A DNA stretch of 64,000 nt from Takifugu bimaculatus (taxonomy: Eukaryota > Chordata > Actinopteri > Tetraodontiformes > Tetraodontidae). This document shows, piece after piece, positions 12,701-28,004 of this stretch. Below the pieces are notes generated by a model, which saw nothing but the letters and a program-made list of their open reading frames with translations, was not told where the DNA came from and searched no databases. Within the stretch, counting starts at the first letter, position 1. Each line of letters begins with the position of its first letter. Location: NCBI GenBank assembly GCA_004026145.2, contig CP034991.1:8045992-8109991 (forward strand), in the 5' to 3' direction. The position numbers were made by a program, and so were the translations under genes.

Positions 12701-15700
12701 GAAAACATGAGAACATGAGGAGTGAGGAGGCATCCTCGACAGCCACCATTGCATCACCTCTCAGTGTGCTGCTGGGAGTAATTTAACAGAACGTCCTGGT
12801 CAGTTACCACTGACAAGTTACATTTAATCCTGGATTTTTTGTCAGTTTTTGTCATTTTTCATCAAGTCACTTTAAATGGTTTGAAGTGGTGTCATCATGA
12901 AGCTCTCCTGAGGAGATGCAGAGGAAAGGCTTCCCCTGATCTCCACTATACTATATATACTATATATATATACTATACCATTAGGCACTGCTGCCTTATG
13001 GTCCTTCTTGTCTTTTGCCCCTTGTCATAAACACTATGTATTTACATTTATGTAGGTGTCTTTTATTGTATTTATTCTCTTTTATTTTCATATAAAAATC
13101 TTGCCACTTGTCCAAATACCTTTGAAACCCTCACAAATGGAAGTCAAATGACTGTAAATGCAACATGATGTGGAATATCAGGCCATTGTTGGACCAGGGC
13201 AGATGTTAAAAACTTTAGTTTATACGTTTCCTCTAATTGGTTAATGAATATTGTAACACACAAATAATCCTAAAGGACAATAAGACAAACCAAAAACTCC
13301 CAGGGGATCATATTCAACCACTCCACAAGGTCATGTGAAGCTGTTAGAGGAAGACAATTTCTAACCTTGAATAACATATGTTTAAAAAAAACAGCTACTA
13401 TAAAGATGTTTTTAATCATCCTCTCATTATTGGGAGATTTCACATACAAAAACAAAAGAATTTAACAGGAAAATAATAGTTGGGAAATCACCCAGATTGA
13501 AAGTGCAATTGTGTAACATTCGATAGATAGAATGACGTGAAAAATTGGAAGAAATTCTGCTCCAGCGTGTGAGCGGCCAGCGCGATGCATGATTAAGTAC
13601 CTGATTTGCAAATGTCTTTCATATGAAGGACGAGCTCTGGTGTATCTCCGCACCAGCAGCTGCAACGTCTCCGACAGCACCTGACCAAGCAGCTCCTTGG
13701 CCAAGCCTGCAGGAAGGACCGCCCACAGGTCGCTACGGAGCCCACACAGGAAGTAGAACCACATCTGCACTGAGAACGAGCAGCGCTCGCCCTGCAGAAG
13801 GGAGCGGGAGAGAGGGCGGATGAGCGGGCGATGTCATAGGTGGATGCATTTTATCATATGGACATTGGCAATGGAAAAAAGGAAAGAGGAAGCAAAGCTG
13901 GAAAAAAGAGACACAAGGAGAATAAAGAGACAGAGGCCAGTCTGTCAGCACCAGAATGTCTCAGTGGTCACGCCACCTGTTCCCTGCACCTGGATTTCTT
14001 ACCCCACTGGGATTCTAAACTGCTTTTAAGTCCTGGACTGGAAAACACATCAGCATACAGGGACACACACACACACACACACACAGAGAGGCAGCAGCAA
14101 ATATGGAGCACGCTGAATAAAGGGGTGGTGGCTCAGTCTGAAGGGAAGTGGGCCGAAGAGCAGAGGTTACTTGCTTCAAGCCCTGGTGCAGACAAACCCT
14201 GGAAGGTGTGCTGGTAGCAGGGTCACTGCCAATATACCAAACCTTTAAGCAGCTGGGATAGGTTCCAACACCCTCCCCATGACCACCAAAAGAGATAAAG
14301 ATCCTTTACCACATAGCTGGAGCCACCTCTTACGTTGGGGTCCAATTGTAACTAGAAACCACATGTGAAGAGGACCGAGATGTTACTGCACAGCAGGTCT
14401 CTCACACACATTCTGAAGTTGACGTCCTTTTCTTTTGCCAGTTTTAATCTCCATGCAGGAGTTTCTAGGAAATCTAAAGTGTCTTTTTTCTGGAGAATGT
14501 GGACCGGAGAAAGGAAAGACATAGTCAGCAGAGACTGCTCATTTCATCATGATATCTGTTGTAGCACATTAAAAAAAAAGGACATTTGGACAAGGCAACA
14601 AGGTCAGAAACATGATTTTTGTCAGATGGGGACTTTAATTAAATCTCTCTAACTTGGCTGAACTTCTCGAGTTTAACTTTCAACAATAAACTGTTCCAGA
14701 GCAGATAGAGAGAGACTGAGTGAGAGAGAGGGATTTTCCTTTTCTTCCACTCTTCATGACCCTTAGTCTCTTCTCATTTTCTTCCCACTTCATCTCATCT
14801 ACCTAGCATTTTACATCTTTGCTTCCTCTCCCATCAGCTCCTCCCTGGAGCCACTCATTTAAGGATTGCTGGTTGATGGAGAGCATGACTGAACTCTACA
14901 TCCGGGATTAGGCCGCCATCCTCTGCCTGTGGACTCAGTAAAACAAACACAGACATGGACATTGGATCCAAACTAATAAGAGCCACAGCTGCGTGTGAGG
15001 TGGGACTCTTGTGTTTGTCCAGTTGAGATACATTTTAGTAATGTTATCTGGATCAAATATGCCATTAATGGTGACAGCTTTGTCACATTTTTGGAGGGGA
15101 AAATGATACAGAGCTAGATTGTATTTTGGAAATAAAGTGAAAATAAACTCTTCCTGAACTTCCATGTGTCTTTTCTCTTACAATTAAAAAGATGTTTGTT
15201 AATTATGTGTCTGCAAACGATTGAATGAGGGAAAGGAATGAACGTTACATGGCGAGAGACTTTGCAAATGCCTAGATTTACCCTGCGTGTATGGAAAAGA
15301 CTTTAAAAGCATAGTAAGATGCGGCTGCTGACACCTACACGTGCATTCATCTGTTCATCTGCACATGAACAAAAGCACGCACCTGCACACAGCAGGTCTG
15401 TCTGACACCAATGACCCAGGGAAGGAGGGGGCAACAAAGAGAAAAAAAGAAAAGCAAAAGCAAGAACGAGCGGGGGGGTTGGATTGGTTTAAGGGCATGA
15501 AGGCGGGGGGGTTTCAGGGGCCCTGTGCTGTTTCCAGACAGTCCCAGTGTAGACCGCAGACTTCAGACAGCTGAATCCCTGGAGCCCCCAGGGCAGCATG
15601 GAAGCCACAGATGTTCTCAGGGAGCTCAGAGTAGAAGGCTTGATTCCAGCAGGGAAGAGTGGGAGGTAAAAGTGCATTGAGGGAGTGAAAAGAAGTAAGA

Positions 15701-18700
15701 AAACTCCAGAGTACAACTCAGAGTTACTCCAGATCTACAACAAAAGCTGACTACTGGGACACGTGGCACAGACTCTCCCTCTTTTATGATAAAAGAACCA
15801 GGAGGCAATATTATTAAACTCCCTGTTTTGTCATTTGGAACAAAATATTTCATATAAAAATCAAATCACTGGGGTAACATGCTGCCAATTACACATTTTT
15901 ATTCTGAGTTTGTTTACAGCAACAGCACCTGAGTATACATATGCTGCTTTTCTAAAAGGTTTATTTGAATAAAATACTGAAATTTTTGCTCCAAAAAATA
16001 GTACATACCTGCATATGTTATTAAATAAGATAGAAATAAAGAAATGCATCACACACCTGGACATGGACCTTAGGTCACTAAACTAGGAGGTTGTTTTAAA
16101 ATGTGGTGCAGAAAGACAGAACTTTACCTCGAAGAAGGGCTTGGGATCGGCCCAGGAGTGATTCTCCTCATCTTCCAGGATGCAGGTAGAACAAACCTGC
16201 GAAGCGTAGCCGCTCAGCTGGTTTTGTAAGGCCACTATGTCATTTTGGCACCTCTGGATAGGCAGTAAGGTCAGCGGTCTAGAAACAGAAGAGGGAAACA
16301 ACATGAATGGCAGAAGATGCATAATGTACGTGGACAAAAGAGAACTGATGAGACGAGGAGGGCAAATCCTTCTAATCCACATAAATAATCAATGGCTATA
16401 CATTCAGGGGGCTATACATTCAGGGGGCTATTGGGCAAACATGAGGTGAAATAATGATCTGCTGCTGATTTATTTTAAAAAGTTGAATGTGACATTTTCT
16501 GCCTTTCAAACCTGCCTGTCCTTAGTTTGTAGAGAGAGGCCGGAGTTTAACTGGGGCACAGAAGGCTTAAAATGTCTCCCGACCAGAGAGGGCACGGTGC
16601 AAATGCACGTGGAGGGGTGCTCAGGGCCAGAGGTGGGACACAAGGGGCACCGAGGGCACCAGCAGTGACTTTAGAGGGGCTCTTTGGAGAGCAGGGGTTA
16701 AAGGGGATTATGGGGCATTAAAAACCCACCAGATATGGATACAACATAGGTGCCATTACCTCCTGTCAATCAGTGCTACTGCTCTTTTTTACCTTCTGAA
16801 CTCTTCCCGTCCAACGTTCCAACATATGTAAATGTGTGACTTTCAATTAGCCGTCGCTGTGCTATCATTTTACTGTAAGAAGCGTTAGAAGAGTCTCAAA
16901 TAAGTAATTTTGAGCTGACTATTTTTTAAGTAGAAACACACTTAGAGTGCTCAAATGTTCCTGGAGCACTGACAAGACTCATGCACACCTGGTGCAGACG
17001 TGTTCACGGTCACAAGAGGAGAGCCAAAATAGTCCCACTATCACTTCCTGTGGTGACCGCAGCTCAGGGCGGTCTATGGTGACGGTGCAGGATTTTAAAA
17101 TACTTTCACACACGGATTCATATTGTGATGCTGCACAGGCACAAGTGAACTCAATTTACCGCAGCAAACATGCTTCTATCGCGTCTTCCACAAGGAAGTG
17201 AGATATCGCTGCTTTTGGAACGCGATTCATATCAAACGCTGGGAAGCAGAAACATCTGAAAAGGCATTTTTCTGGAGAAAGTTGCAGAAAAATATTATAA
17301 TAATATATGTTAAGCCCACCAAAGACCCAATTTACTTGTTTTTTTTGGTGTTCTGTGGACTATTGGATCAGATGTGTTAACAACACTGCTTTGCAGATAG
17401 AGGATATAAGGATATTTATAAGGCGTGTTGATTTATTTTGTTATCAAGGCTGGAGTTCAACGTTAAAGCTACTAGCAGAGGACAAACTACTCATAATAGA
17501 GTAAATGTTCAACGGACCAATAGATGTAACAGACAGAACCACAGAAGAAGCCAGAAACCAAAATCACACCTACATTTTAGCTGCGTTCCTGGGATCTTTC
17601 AGCCTGTGGTGGTACTGCTGCAGTCGCTGGTGCACATAGATGCAGGTGGACAGCAGAGCCGGCAGATTCTTCATGGGCGCACGAGCCGGGACCTCCAGGG
17701 CCCTTTCCCGCAAACGGCCCATCATGGCGAACGCCGCCCGGCCGCACGCCTCCACAAAGCTTGATCGCACCTCGAGGAGGGAGCTGTCACTGCACGCCAC
17801 CGCCAGCGGTAGAAAAATGTCCAACTGGGTCGCGATCGCTCCGCAGAACTGAGGGGAGACAGAAGCCAACGACAAGCGAGAATAATTCAAAACAAAGGAG
17901 GGGAAGTGTGTCAGGTGGAAGAAGGACGGTTTGATACAGCACCAGGGTCAAGACACACTGTCACTGATAACGTGCATTTGAATTAAAAATCACGAGAATA
18001 AATTATGACACTTATATTATAGACAGTCATCACCCACTGCAGATTTTATTTTCTCTTCTTTTACAAATAAGGCCTTTCATCCTTCCTAAATTCTGAAGTA
18101 AATGGTCAACTGTTGTTCCTGCTAAGCTGCGTTCACTGTCACCACCATCATTTGGGCCTGATAACTGCCAGATGTGCTGAGAGAGGATGACGATGGTGTT
18201 TTAAAAGCAGCCTGTCACACCACCTTTTGAAGACATTTAAGGGGTTGCAATGCCGCCTCTCAGGCTTTAGGACAACTGTTGAGAGCCATTATGCACATGT
18301 GGTGAAAGCACAGAGCAGCGGTGAACCGGGCTCAAAGTGGCGCATCAACAATCATCCACAAGGTCATGAAGCAACGTACAACCTGCGAAGAACCAAAAGC
18401 CTCATTTTCCTTCTTCAAGAAGAGGGGACAATGTCTTGCCACGAGTTTGTGACCTCTCGGTCAATTACAGAAGGACAATGAGATGAATCAGACCCTCAAA
18501 GTCTCTGAATCCCACTGATACTATAGTACCAGCTTCAACAGGCCTCTAATGCTTAAAACCCTACAGGGTGGCTAGTTAATACACAGAAGAGTGGGCCACC
18601 GTTTTTCCACAGTTATATGTTGTTGGAACGGTGTTGGAACCCCCCATGGTGGTGAGGAAAACTGGTGGCTTTTTCCCTTTCTGACCCTGATCTCCAGTCT

Positions 18701-21700
18701 TTGACTCAAATCTCACTTTGTTGCTGCTCTGATCTGTTATTAGATTAAAGCTCAAGTTCAAAAGCTGCATTTTACATTGTATTTATTTTGAACATCTGAA
18801 ACATGTGCAGTATAAACACGGAAACATTTGCAGGAAGTCATCAGAATTAGAGGAAGTTGAGAATAAGCAGAATTCCATATGCATTGGGTTTTTTCTCCAT
18901 CATTGAGCAAACATCAGCGCAAATGTTGAATACAGATGTGGAAAGGCCCCCCCTGCATAAACTTTGCTGCTGAACATGCATAATTGGTACCAGGTCAAAT
19001 AAAAGCTGCACTTGTGAGGATACACGTCTGATCTTATTACAGCATGCATCACGTTAAACCCATCCAAAGAGAAATGCTACAGTAAATAGAGCAGGAAGGG
19101 GGGGGGGGGGGAGAAAAGGTCAGGAACAGGTGACGACACAATAAGGGAGAGGGAGCAAGTTCAGTAATTAAAAAGCTACATTTTATTCTCTAAACTGCCA
19201 GAGCTGTAGGACTTATCACGTGCACGCACATATGTCCCACAGAGAAGGATTTTCCACACCTTGACCTTTCCTCGTGCTGGGAAAGCCGCTTCGGAATGGG
19301 TGAACATGTTTACCCACATTGGGACGGATAAGTGGTGATGATTTAAGCTGCAAACTTTTAATTGTGTTTCTTTAACAAAAGGATGGAGACGACTCTTTTG
19401 TCTGGTGATATGATGATTTGCTTCTCGTACGTCAGATTTAGTCGACTGACACCTGAAACGGACCGACGCTCGATTGGCTGGCTGGAAATATCAAACCTCC
19501 TCTCAGTTATAGATTGTGTGTACGATATTCCATATTCAGCCTCCACTGACACTGGGCACACATAGTGTGATGTTCCATGTGCACACATTTACGCATCAGG
19601 CCTCCATCACTCACATCTACTGACCGGGGGATAGAAGACAGGTGCAGAACCATCACATACGGTATGTTTGTAACCCCCTTAAAACAGGATACCTGCACAT
19701 GGGAGTTATGAGGCCCAAATGTCCCATTTTCCCCACTTCAGTCAGGCTAGATGTTCTCATGATGCAGGAAAGTCTGTGAGACGTGAATTGATGAATCAGC
19801 CTGCACTGGATCACTCGTTTATAGAGTCCGGCTCTCTGCTGCTCCACTCACTGTAACAGCTGAGTGGGATGTTCGACATTCTGTCAGATAGAGTCTCTCG
19901 CTTGTGACTGAAATTGACAGTCTCACGATCACTCTCTCCTCCCTAAAAGCTTCCAGGGGGGCTAAAAGGCCTGGGAACAATGGCTATTTTAATAATTAAG
20001 TCAATATCCGCCTGCATGTAGTCATTAGGAGCTTATCGTTGAGGGAGAGGCCGAGCAGAGGCAGATTCAAGCTTCAGCATTGCTACGGTGATGGAGAGGC
20101 TCCAGAGAAGTGGGAGAGGGAAGTGGCACAGGCGCACTGACGTGCACGACACATCAGTGGGGGGACAACCACAGCCAAGTGGAGGTCCGTTCGTGCACGT
20201 GCAGAATATTCTGGGAAGTGCAGCAGAATAAAGGAGACAGAAAAATGCAGTTTTGCTTGTGTAGAAAAGACGTAGCCAAGATAAAGTAGCCCACTCCACC
20301 AGGGAGGGGTCACCCTTGATATTCAGCACACAAGTGACTGCCAATAAAATGAAATAAATAAGAGCTCCCTGCCCAAAGTGCTCTGACAGATGAAGACAAG
20401 CATCACAGCATGATATGTAGGGTAATACGGAGAAAGAAGTGGGTTCAAATGCTAACAAAGAAAAGTCTGGAGCGAGGTATAGAGATATGAATATAAATGT
20501 GTGCAGTATTGATCCATCATCATTCCTTTGAATCAGCCATATTTCATGCGTGCGTCTTGTGTAGGATTTATTTTTGGTCTGCTTAAACACCGGGGCATGT
20601 GTCAAAAACGGGACGAGGGAGCGGGAAACATGCACGCATATGTAACATCTGAGAGTCTCGTCTTGGACGTCTGGCTCCGTGTTTCCGAATGCAAATGCAT
20701 GCGTGTAACCTTTGGGTGGAAAGGCTCTCGTCTTTGAAGTGTTGACCTACACATAAATATGTTGTACAGGTCTTGAGCGCAGACAAATTCTGCCTCTCAT
20801 TACAATGAGAGACACAAATTCTGTCAGCAAAAAAATAAAATAATAGTGGGAGGTGGGTGGGGGGGCACGAGGAGACAATAGGGAGCAGGAGAGTTGGAGA
20901 AGATGGGATGGAGAAAGTTTCTGGGCACCAAAGAGCCGAGAGGGAGAAGAGCACGTTGAGTGGGAGTGCACGTCAGGGCCGTTGCCAGTGGAGCTCTGCG
21001 GTGTCTGAAGGTGCGGCTGGTTTCATCTCAGACCCTGGTCCTCCTCCTAAAGGAAGACAATCTCCAGAGTGCACTCTCACTGCTGATTCCCAGGCCCTCT
21101 CCTCTAATTCCCTCACTCCCACTATCCCTTCCTTATCCTGGACTCTCTGCCTTTGTGATAAACCCCCTCTATCATCTGTGTCGACTCCACTTCCCCCATT
21201 CAAGCACCGTACACCATCTAGGCATCATAATATCAGCTATACTGGTTCTTAGCTTCCCTCCTGTCTCTTTTGTCCTCTGAGGCCTCCACTCAGGTAATAC
21301 GGATGACTCTTCCCAAGGCCCTTTCTGATCCAGGCTGTCAACTGTGTCAGGCCCAAATCATTTGGGCTCTCCATTATAGGAGGTGCTGTCGGCTGGCGTT
21401 ACACAACCCACTAATCTCCCTGGGCCTGGGTGGTGGGTGGGAACCTGCATTGTTCTGCAACATAGTTATAAAGAAGGATAAAGGGACAGGGGCAACACTG
21501 TCTGACAGAACGCACAATCAGGATTCAGGATGGCCGGGAGCATTACAAAGGTGAACAGTACGCATAATTAGTTTTAGATGATCCTAAGAAAATCATTAGA
21601 TAGTTGTGGCCCATCCTGATTTCTAAAACTTATGAATATCCTGTCCAAAAAAGATCATTCACTAACATAATGGACCATTATTCAACACATTTTTAAAGAA

Positions 21701-24700
21701 ATATTTATTACAAACACACTATTGTTTTTGATGAACCATGTTGCACTTTATTCTTTCTATCATGGGTTTGACAGCACACGATGATGCACTTCAATGTGGA
21801 TCTTTAAGCTTTAGCTAAACACCAGAGCCACTTCCATGCATCGTCCTTTATAAAAGCTAGTAAGCATTAACACAGCAGTGTGTGTGTGTGTGTGTGTGCG
21901 TGTTTTGTTTTTTGGTAAACTATCTTTGCCATTTACAACTAACATAACAATAACAACACAACATTGTCATCACAAGTATATTGACATTTTCATCTGCTAA
22001 ATCTGGTATATACCTGAGAAGAATACACGCTGCATAAAAATGTTACAAAAACAAAATAAATACACATAAAACCTCTTTGATTTTAAGTAAAGTTCAGTCC
22101 CAACGCGCTATCTTTTTAGATACAAAGCATTTCAGAACCAGGTTGGTAGCCTGGCCACTCTCATACCAACACCACCAGTGTTCCCCTTCACATATGATTC
22201 ACTGGGAAACATGCTGCTATATTTATGTGCTTAATGCCTATTTTCTCTTGCCTTTGGTGTCTGACCATCCATCAATCAGTAAATTTCCTCTTGAACCAAC
22301 ACTAAAAACAAGCTTTCACTGAGAGAAGGTCTTGACCATGCTAGCACACTGCCACTCTATTCTTTGCAACATCTAAGGGTACCTTTGCTATCTTTTTGGG
22401 AACCTCCCTCTCCAAATACGTCCCAAAGCAATCTCCTCGTTGGTGTAATGCCGTGTTGGTGGTGCGTTCAGGGACTGGGCTCATGGCGATGGTGGCATGT
22501 CCTGAAGAATGGAAGGCCTCTTCCTCTTGTAGACTCTTGGCACAAGCATCATCCAGCACCACCTTTACACAGTGAGCCATGTGAGGGGCCAGCCCTCCGA
22601 ATGCTGACCTCCAGTCAAACTCCAAAAGCTGCGTCTTTGAATGAGAGATCAAAGCAACAATTACTATTTCAATGCCCACGAAACGGCGTTGTCGGTTCTT
22701 CCGCAGACACACATCATTGCTCACCTGTGAATGGTGAAGAGCTCGTTGTTCTCCACTTATGTTGGCATCTGTACTCGTCTGTGAACTCCAGCTATTCTTT
22801 CTGAGCAAACCTAGTCAAATGATAATTCATTAATTAATTTAATGCAAACATTGTTGTTCACAACCTCCTGACCAACAGAGCAACTGGAACTAATCATTCA
22901 ACCACTGAGGATATTCAAGGTTTGTGAGCTATGCTGAGGTCTGTTGTTAGTCTGGATGTTCTGAATTATTTAGCAGGTGTGTAATATTTCCATATCAGAC
23001 ATTGTATACTGTACAGCAGGATGTTATAAAAGCCTGACTGAATGCAAAGCTCATTGATTTGAAAGCAATTATATATAACATGGATGCCAGATGCAGGTCA
23101 CACTAATTTCAGCCTCCAATGAGGAGCAAAGATCAGAGTACAGAATAACTGTAAATCCCTTTAAGGGAGAAAAATGCAGTAAATGTTAATCGTGATGGCT
23201 TTAGGAATCTAACTTTGGGGCTTGGATTTGATTTGAACCCTGATAGCATCTATATATGGGATAATTCCACAGGGGGACGTGGGGGAGTGTGTGGACCAGC
23301 ACACAGGATGTTGAGTTGGTTTGCAATTAAAAGCATGAACATCAAGGACACAGTTTCTTAATCAGAAGGGGAAGAGTGAGACCCCAGGCAAGGCAATTTA
23401 GCCGAACAAGACCACATGGAATGGAAGAAGGAGCAGGCAGCAAGCGCATCACTTTTTGACCTTTAAGCCCATCTGATGAATTTCTAGTAATTAAGGCATT
23501 TGATTGCCTGGAATTAATGATTTGGATAACTGCCCTTTAAAGGCTGTTTACTTCTCTGTAAATTGAGTATTTCTGCATGTCTTGTTTTTGTAAATGTAAC
23601 CTTTATGGAAATTAATCTAAGCACCAAAAGCTTTCATTTAACATCACTACTGCCGTGGTTCAAAGGGCAGAGAGCAAAATGACAGCAGGACTTTCAAAAT
23701 GATGAAATGACAGGGATAATTCCAGATTAAAACATCCTTTGAGAAATGAGAAATCTGCCTGGAATCAATGCGTCTGTTCGGTGTGGTGTGAACCGCTCCC
23801 CGCAGGAATCTCATTCATCTCCTGTTGAGGGAGGGTCCAAAAATTCAACTTCCTCAATCCCTGTTGGACTTAAAAAAGAAGCAATTTTGAACCTAATTGG
23901 GTTAATATTCATGCACATTAAATAAATTGTACCTTTTACGCCAGGAGTCTCTCCTGTGGTATCAACAGAGGTCGTGTCTGCGAGCAGCTCCCTCACGGTG
24001 CTCTCGAACCCCAGCAGGGTGCCGGCCAGCTGCGTTAGCGCCCTCAACTGGTGCGACGTCAAACTGAAGCTGCGCTGTTTCGTGAGCCTCTCCGCTGGTG
24101 CTGCAACGAGTGGGAAACAACAGAGACGCTTAATAAAGGCCTGTTTGCATACGTGCCTGACAGACGGGTGCACGCCGCACTCCGGTTTTCCATAGAAACA
24201 TTTGCCACCACACCTCCTGACCCACATGCACTCGTCAGAAAAACAACCCCAGCCTCCAGTCTTGCCGTGCACAGCACCTCTTATAAATATCGACCCATTC
24301 ATGTTTTCCCACTGCACATCACAAACAAAGAGGCTGCGGAAAAATATGCAAAACTTTGCTCCCCGAGAAGTCGCACATGCACATCCTCCTCTCTCGGCAC
24401 AAAACTTTTTCTCCCCTAACCCGCCGATGACCCCCTCGGCAAATATGGATTTCCCATTTTGGAGGCTGCCAAAGCCATCACCCAGGGGATGTTCCGCATT
24501 AAGCTGGAGAATGGGCGGCTGGGAGATGCGTTGCCATACTCCTAGACACATGCACAAATACTTTTGTGTGTCCGCTTAAATGAGTTCCTCCGCCGCAAAA
24601 GCATTTGGGAATGGATGAACTCCGTATTAGCCCCGACTCTGAAAGCATGGAGATGATTGAGTGTTGAGAAGGGAGGGAAGGGGGGAGGCTTTTTCCAGTA

Positions 24701-26389
24701 ATTGTAATATTATTGCCTCAAGTTCTTAATGTAATTTTGCCATATTGTTAAACAGAATCTGACAATATGACAACACACGGTCCCCGAGGAGCCTTGGGTT
24801 AATCATGCATGAGGTCGGATCCACTCCGCGTGTTGGCATTTGTGCACACTTACATGAGTGTTTACGAGAAAGGGCTGATAAGATACGTGCGCGTCTGTGG
24901 CTGCAGGGCATACGCACGTGCCCTCGTGTGCCTGCACACGGGGCCATTATGAGTAGCGGAATAGAGTTTGACACATTTGCACACGTCAGTCTTGCGGGAT
25001 GATTACCGCAGCGTGCCACGCCGTGTGGAGTCTGACCTCCAGCATGTTTGTGCTTACAAATCCAAACACATGCATGTATTTATGTGCACGTGTGTCCGAC
25101 ACACATGCGGATGCTTGAGTGATTATTTAGTGTGTGTCTCGCTAGTGCAGAACTTCATTTGTGCGTATGTGTAATTAAAGGGCAGCCCGGCTGTAATGGG
25201 GTCCAGTGGGAGCCTGGTGTCAGGAGCCGACCCGAGAGCCGATGTGCTTATGCCTGACCTGTCTGACACCCACGTGACAAGCCTCACTCTCCAACCTGCA
25301 CATTCACATATGCACCAGCAATCTTGTCTCCTTCGGAAGTCGCCTGCAAATCAACAGGGCTTCCCGTTCAACGGGGACCGGGCTAAAGTTGTCAACCACT
25401 CAGGAGTAAACAATCCAAACCACATGAGACAGGGAGACATGAGAGAGACATGTTGGGTTCTCCTAACAGCTTGTATCTCACACACACAGGCACACACACA
25501 CACCCTTCATCCCACCCTCTGATGGAGCGGTGCACCCATTAACCACCACTTCATCTCGAGCATCACCCCTCTCTAATACATGACCATTCATTCAATTCAT
25601 TGGCTCAACATGTGACCCCATAATAGTTTCACTTGCTCGCTAAGTCACACTCTAAGTATTAAACGCACATGACCTTGATGGTTAGCGATGCTACGCCCCA
25701 GCCCCACCAATGAGCTCTGGCACCCAGGCTATATAGGTATTTATAGGCTTCTCCCTAGCCAAATAGGCCTGTAGCTATAGCGGTCTAGTACACAGCCATC
25801 TAAACCTCATTATACCTTTGTCACAACAGTGAGGCCAAATGGAGGCTCTCATAGGAAGTTGATGGAGAGGGTGTGCTTAAAAGCACCCAGGTGTGACATA
25901 TAGCATTGTGCATGGCATGTCTCATAGAGCGGAATGTGGAAGGGCACCATAGCAGGCAGAGGAGTTCAACCAAAGGCCACGGTACTAAGAATCAATAAGG
26001 GAGAGCTGCCTCTGAAAGCACTCAGAACATGAAATAGGACCTCCCATGTGTGGCAGAGTAGTGTGGAAGAGGTTTATCTAAAGATGAAGAAAACCAAGAT
26101 ATTAAAGGGAAATGATCAAAATGAACACAAATGCCCAGTCATGCAGGTCCATTTAGCAAACAGGCGGGTGTCAGCCAAGACTCTGGGAGTGGGGAGTCAG
26201 GCCAGGAAATGTGAGGAAACACCAAACTTCTCAAATCTACAGCGGCCAGTTTCACTTTGTAGCTTTCATCAACGACAACAATGTAACACTGACGGAAAAA
26301 ATCAAAGCGAGCAGGTATTCTTGGCGAGCCATCAATCTTCTCATCTGTCTCTCCTGTGGGTTTCACCATCAGCTCCGCAGCATACTCTG

Positions 26390-26449
<60 letters not shown>

Positions 26450-27972
26450 CACACGCACACACACACACACGCACGCACGCACACTTGACTGGCAGGGAAT
26501 GGGAAGAGAGGAGGAGATCTAGAGGAAGAGAAAAGGGTGGTGGTTAGGGATGAAAACATGGGGAAGAGAGGGAGGGGCAGGATAAGGGAATTCCCTTAGC
26601 AGTTGTTATTGATTCCGGTGTTTACGGGCGGATAGTTTAGTGCCGTTTACAAAACAGAACAGATGCAGCCAGTGAGCAAAAAGGTAAACAATTGCTGTGT
26701 GGCGGGCGGCCAAATCCCCAGACTGATGTATTAAACTCACGGTGAAGAGCATTTCCCCTTTGGCTGCACTTATTGCCACTTCATTTGTTCCCTCACATGC
26801 ACACTCTCCCTCTTGCCATCTCTCTCCTTCTCCGTGTCTCTCTTTATCTCCCATTCTCTCATTTATCTGGGGGGGGGGGGGGGGGGGGGGGTGCTGCTTT
26901 TTGCGTCTGGCTATTTTCTGTCCTTCTCTGACCCAGGAGGCCCAGATCTTCCAAACAGAGCTATTAGTAGGGGGAATTGCATGTGTCTGACATGGCCGAA
27001 AACCAATTATTAGACACTTTCTACCAAATGATGCCCCGTCTTTGGGGAATGTGCAATCATGCAATAATTTAGCCACAGATTTAATTTCTCTCTTGCACAG
27101 CGTCTATACCTCTTTCATGCTCCAACCCTCATTTTCCTCTTTTACTCTCCTTCTGTCCCTCTGTAGTGTATATCAGACCATCGGAGAGGTAGCATAGCGT
27201 TCCTCACACTCCCTAACTGGCCTCAGTGTTCTATTTTAATGGCAATAGAAGGATGGTCTCTTTTACTGGTTTACTGACTGGTTTGCTGAGTGGTTTAGGT
27301 CATAACAGAAGGCCCGGTACTGTCAAAATGAACATACAGCCAGTTCAGCTAAACTTTAATCAATAAATCCATGCATGCTTATCAGAAGGAACAAGGACAG
27401 CATTAAAGCAGCCCCATCACATGGCCTACAGGAGTTCTATCTTTAGCTATCTGTGCACGTAAAACAACCTATTAACTGTCTCTTGCATGTTAAAATCTGT
27501 CAAATTTAGTTTATGTTTTATAGCAATTAGTTATTGTATATATTGACTTTAAAGTGGACGGGAAATGGCTCCTGGAGCTCTGAATACTTTGCTGTAAAAC
27601 ACAAAAATGCTGGCTAAAGTGCTACAGCAGACAACAAAATGGAGGAAAAAACCAAGACGTGACACCTGCAGCTTTATTGAGGGGCGTGAATAATGTTTAA
27701 TAATAACGTCTCTGAGGTTCAGAGAGCTTCACGACGGCTTGGCTTCCGTTTCTGTCTCCTTTTCTGTCTAAAAGGTTGAACCCAAGCCGCTGTGCTGCAC
27801 GCGTGTCTGTGGAAACACGAGGAGCCAATGTGGACTGCCCGGGCCGCCATGTGACAGCCGGGTCCTCCTCGTCAGTCGTGGCCCACTGCTCACTAAGACA
27901 GCATTATTATGGGAAGCCTCCCGCGGTGACTGTCTCTGACGCACGCACACGCACGCCCACACACACACACAA

Positions 27973-28004
<32 letters not shown>

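Larger units (their letters stand above)
1..15742. repeat. Large duplicated segment, copy A
   Basis: Collinear with 48155-64000 over its whole length. Position 1 pairs with 48155 and 15742 with 64000. It contains KIAA0825 exons 10-20 and their introns. By eye the first 1.2 kb show about six single-base differences plus indels in homopolymers. The offset drifts from 48154 to 48263 through microsatellite and small indel changes. Homology reaches both window edges, so the true ends are not visible. Confidence 0.98.

Noticed and set aside
14122..14305. tRNA gene
   Set aside because: A/B-box-like parts belong to a SINE with an L2-type tail; no intact cloverleaf.
20033..20635. 200-codon minus-strand open frame
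   Set aside because: No splice-phase fit to neighbours, no recognised motif, and lies inside intron 7.
23811..24557. 248-codon minus-strand open frame as a single gene
   Set aside because: Only 23933-24100 has splice borders and KIAA0825-like sequence; the rest is open by chance in GC-richer DNA.
26048..26547. His-Thr repeat frames
   Set aside because: Translation of the (AC)n microsatellite.
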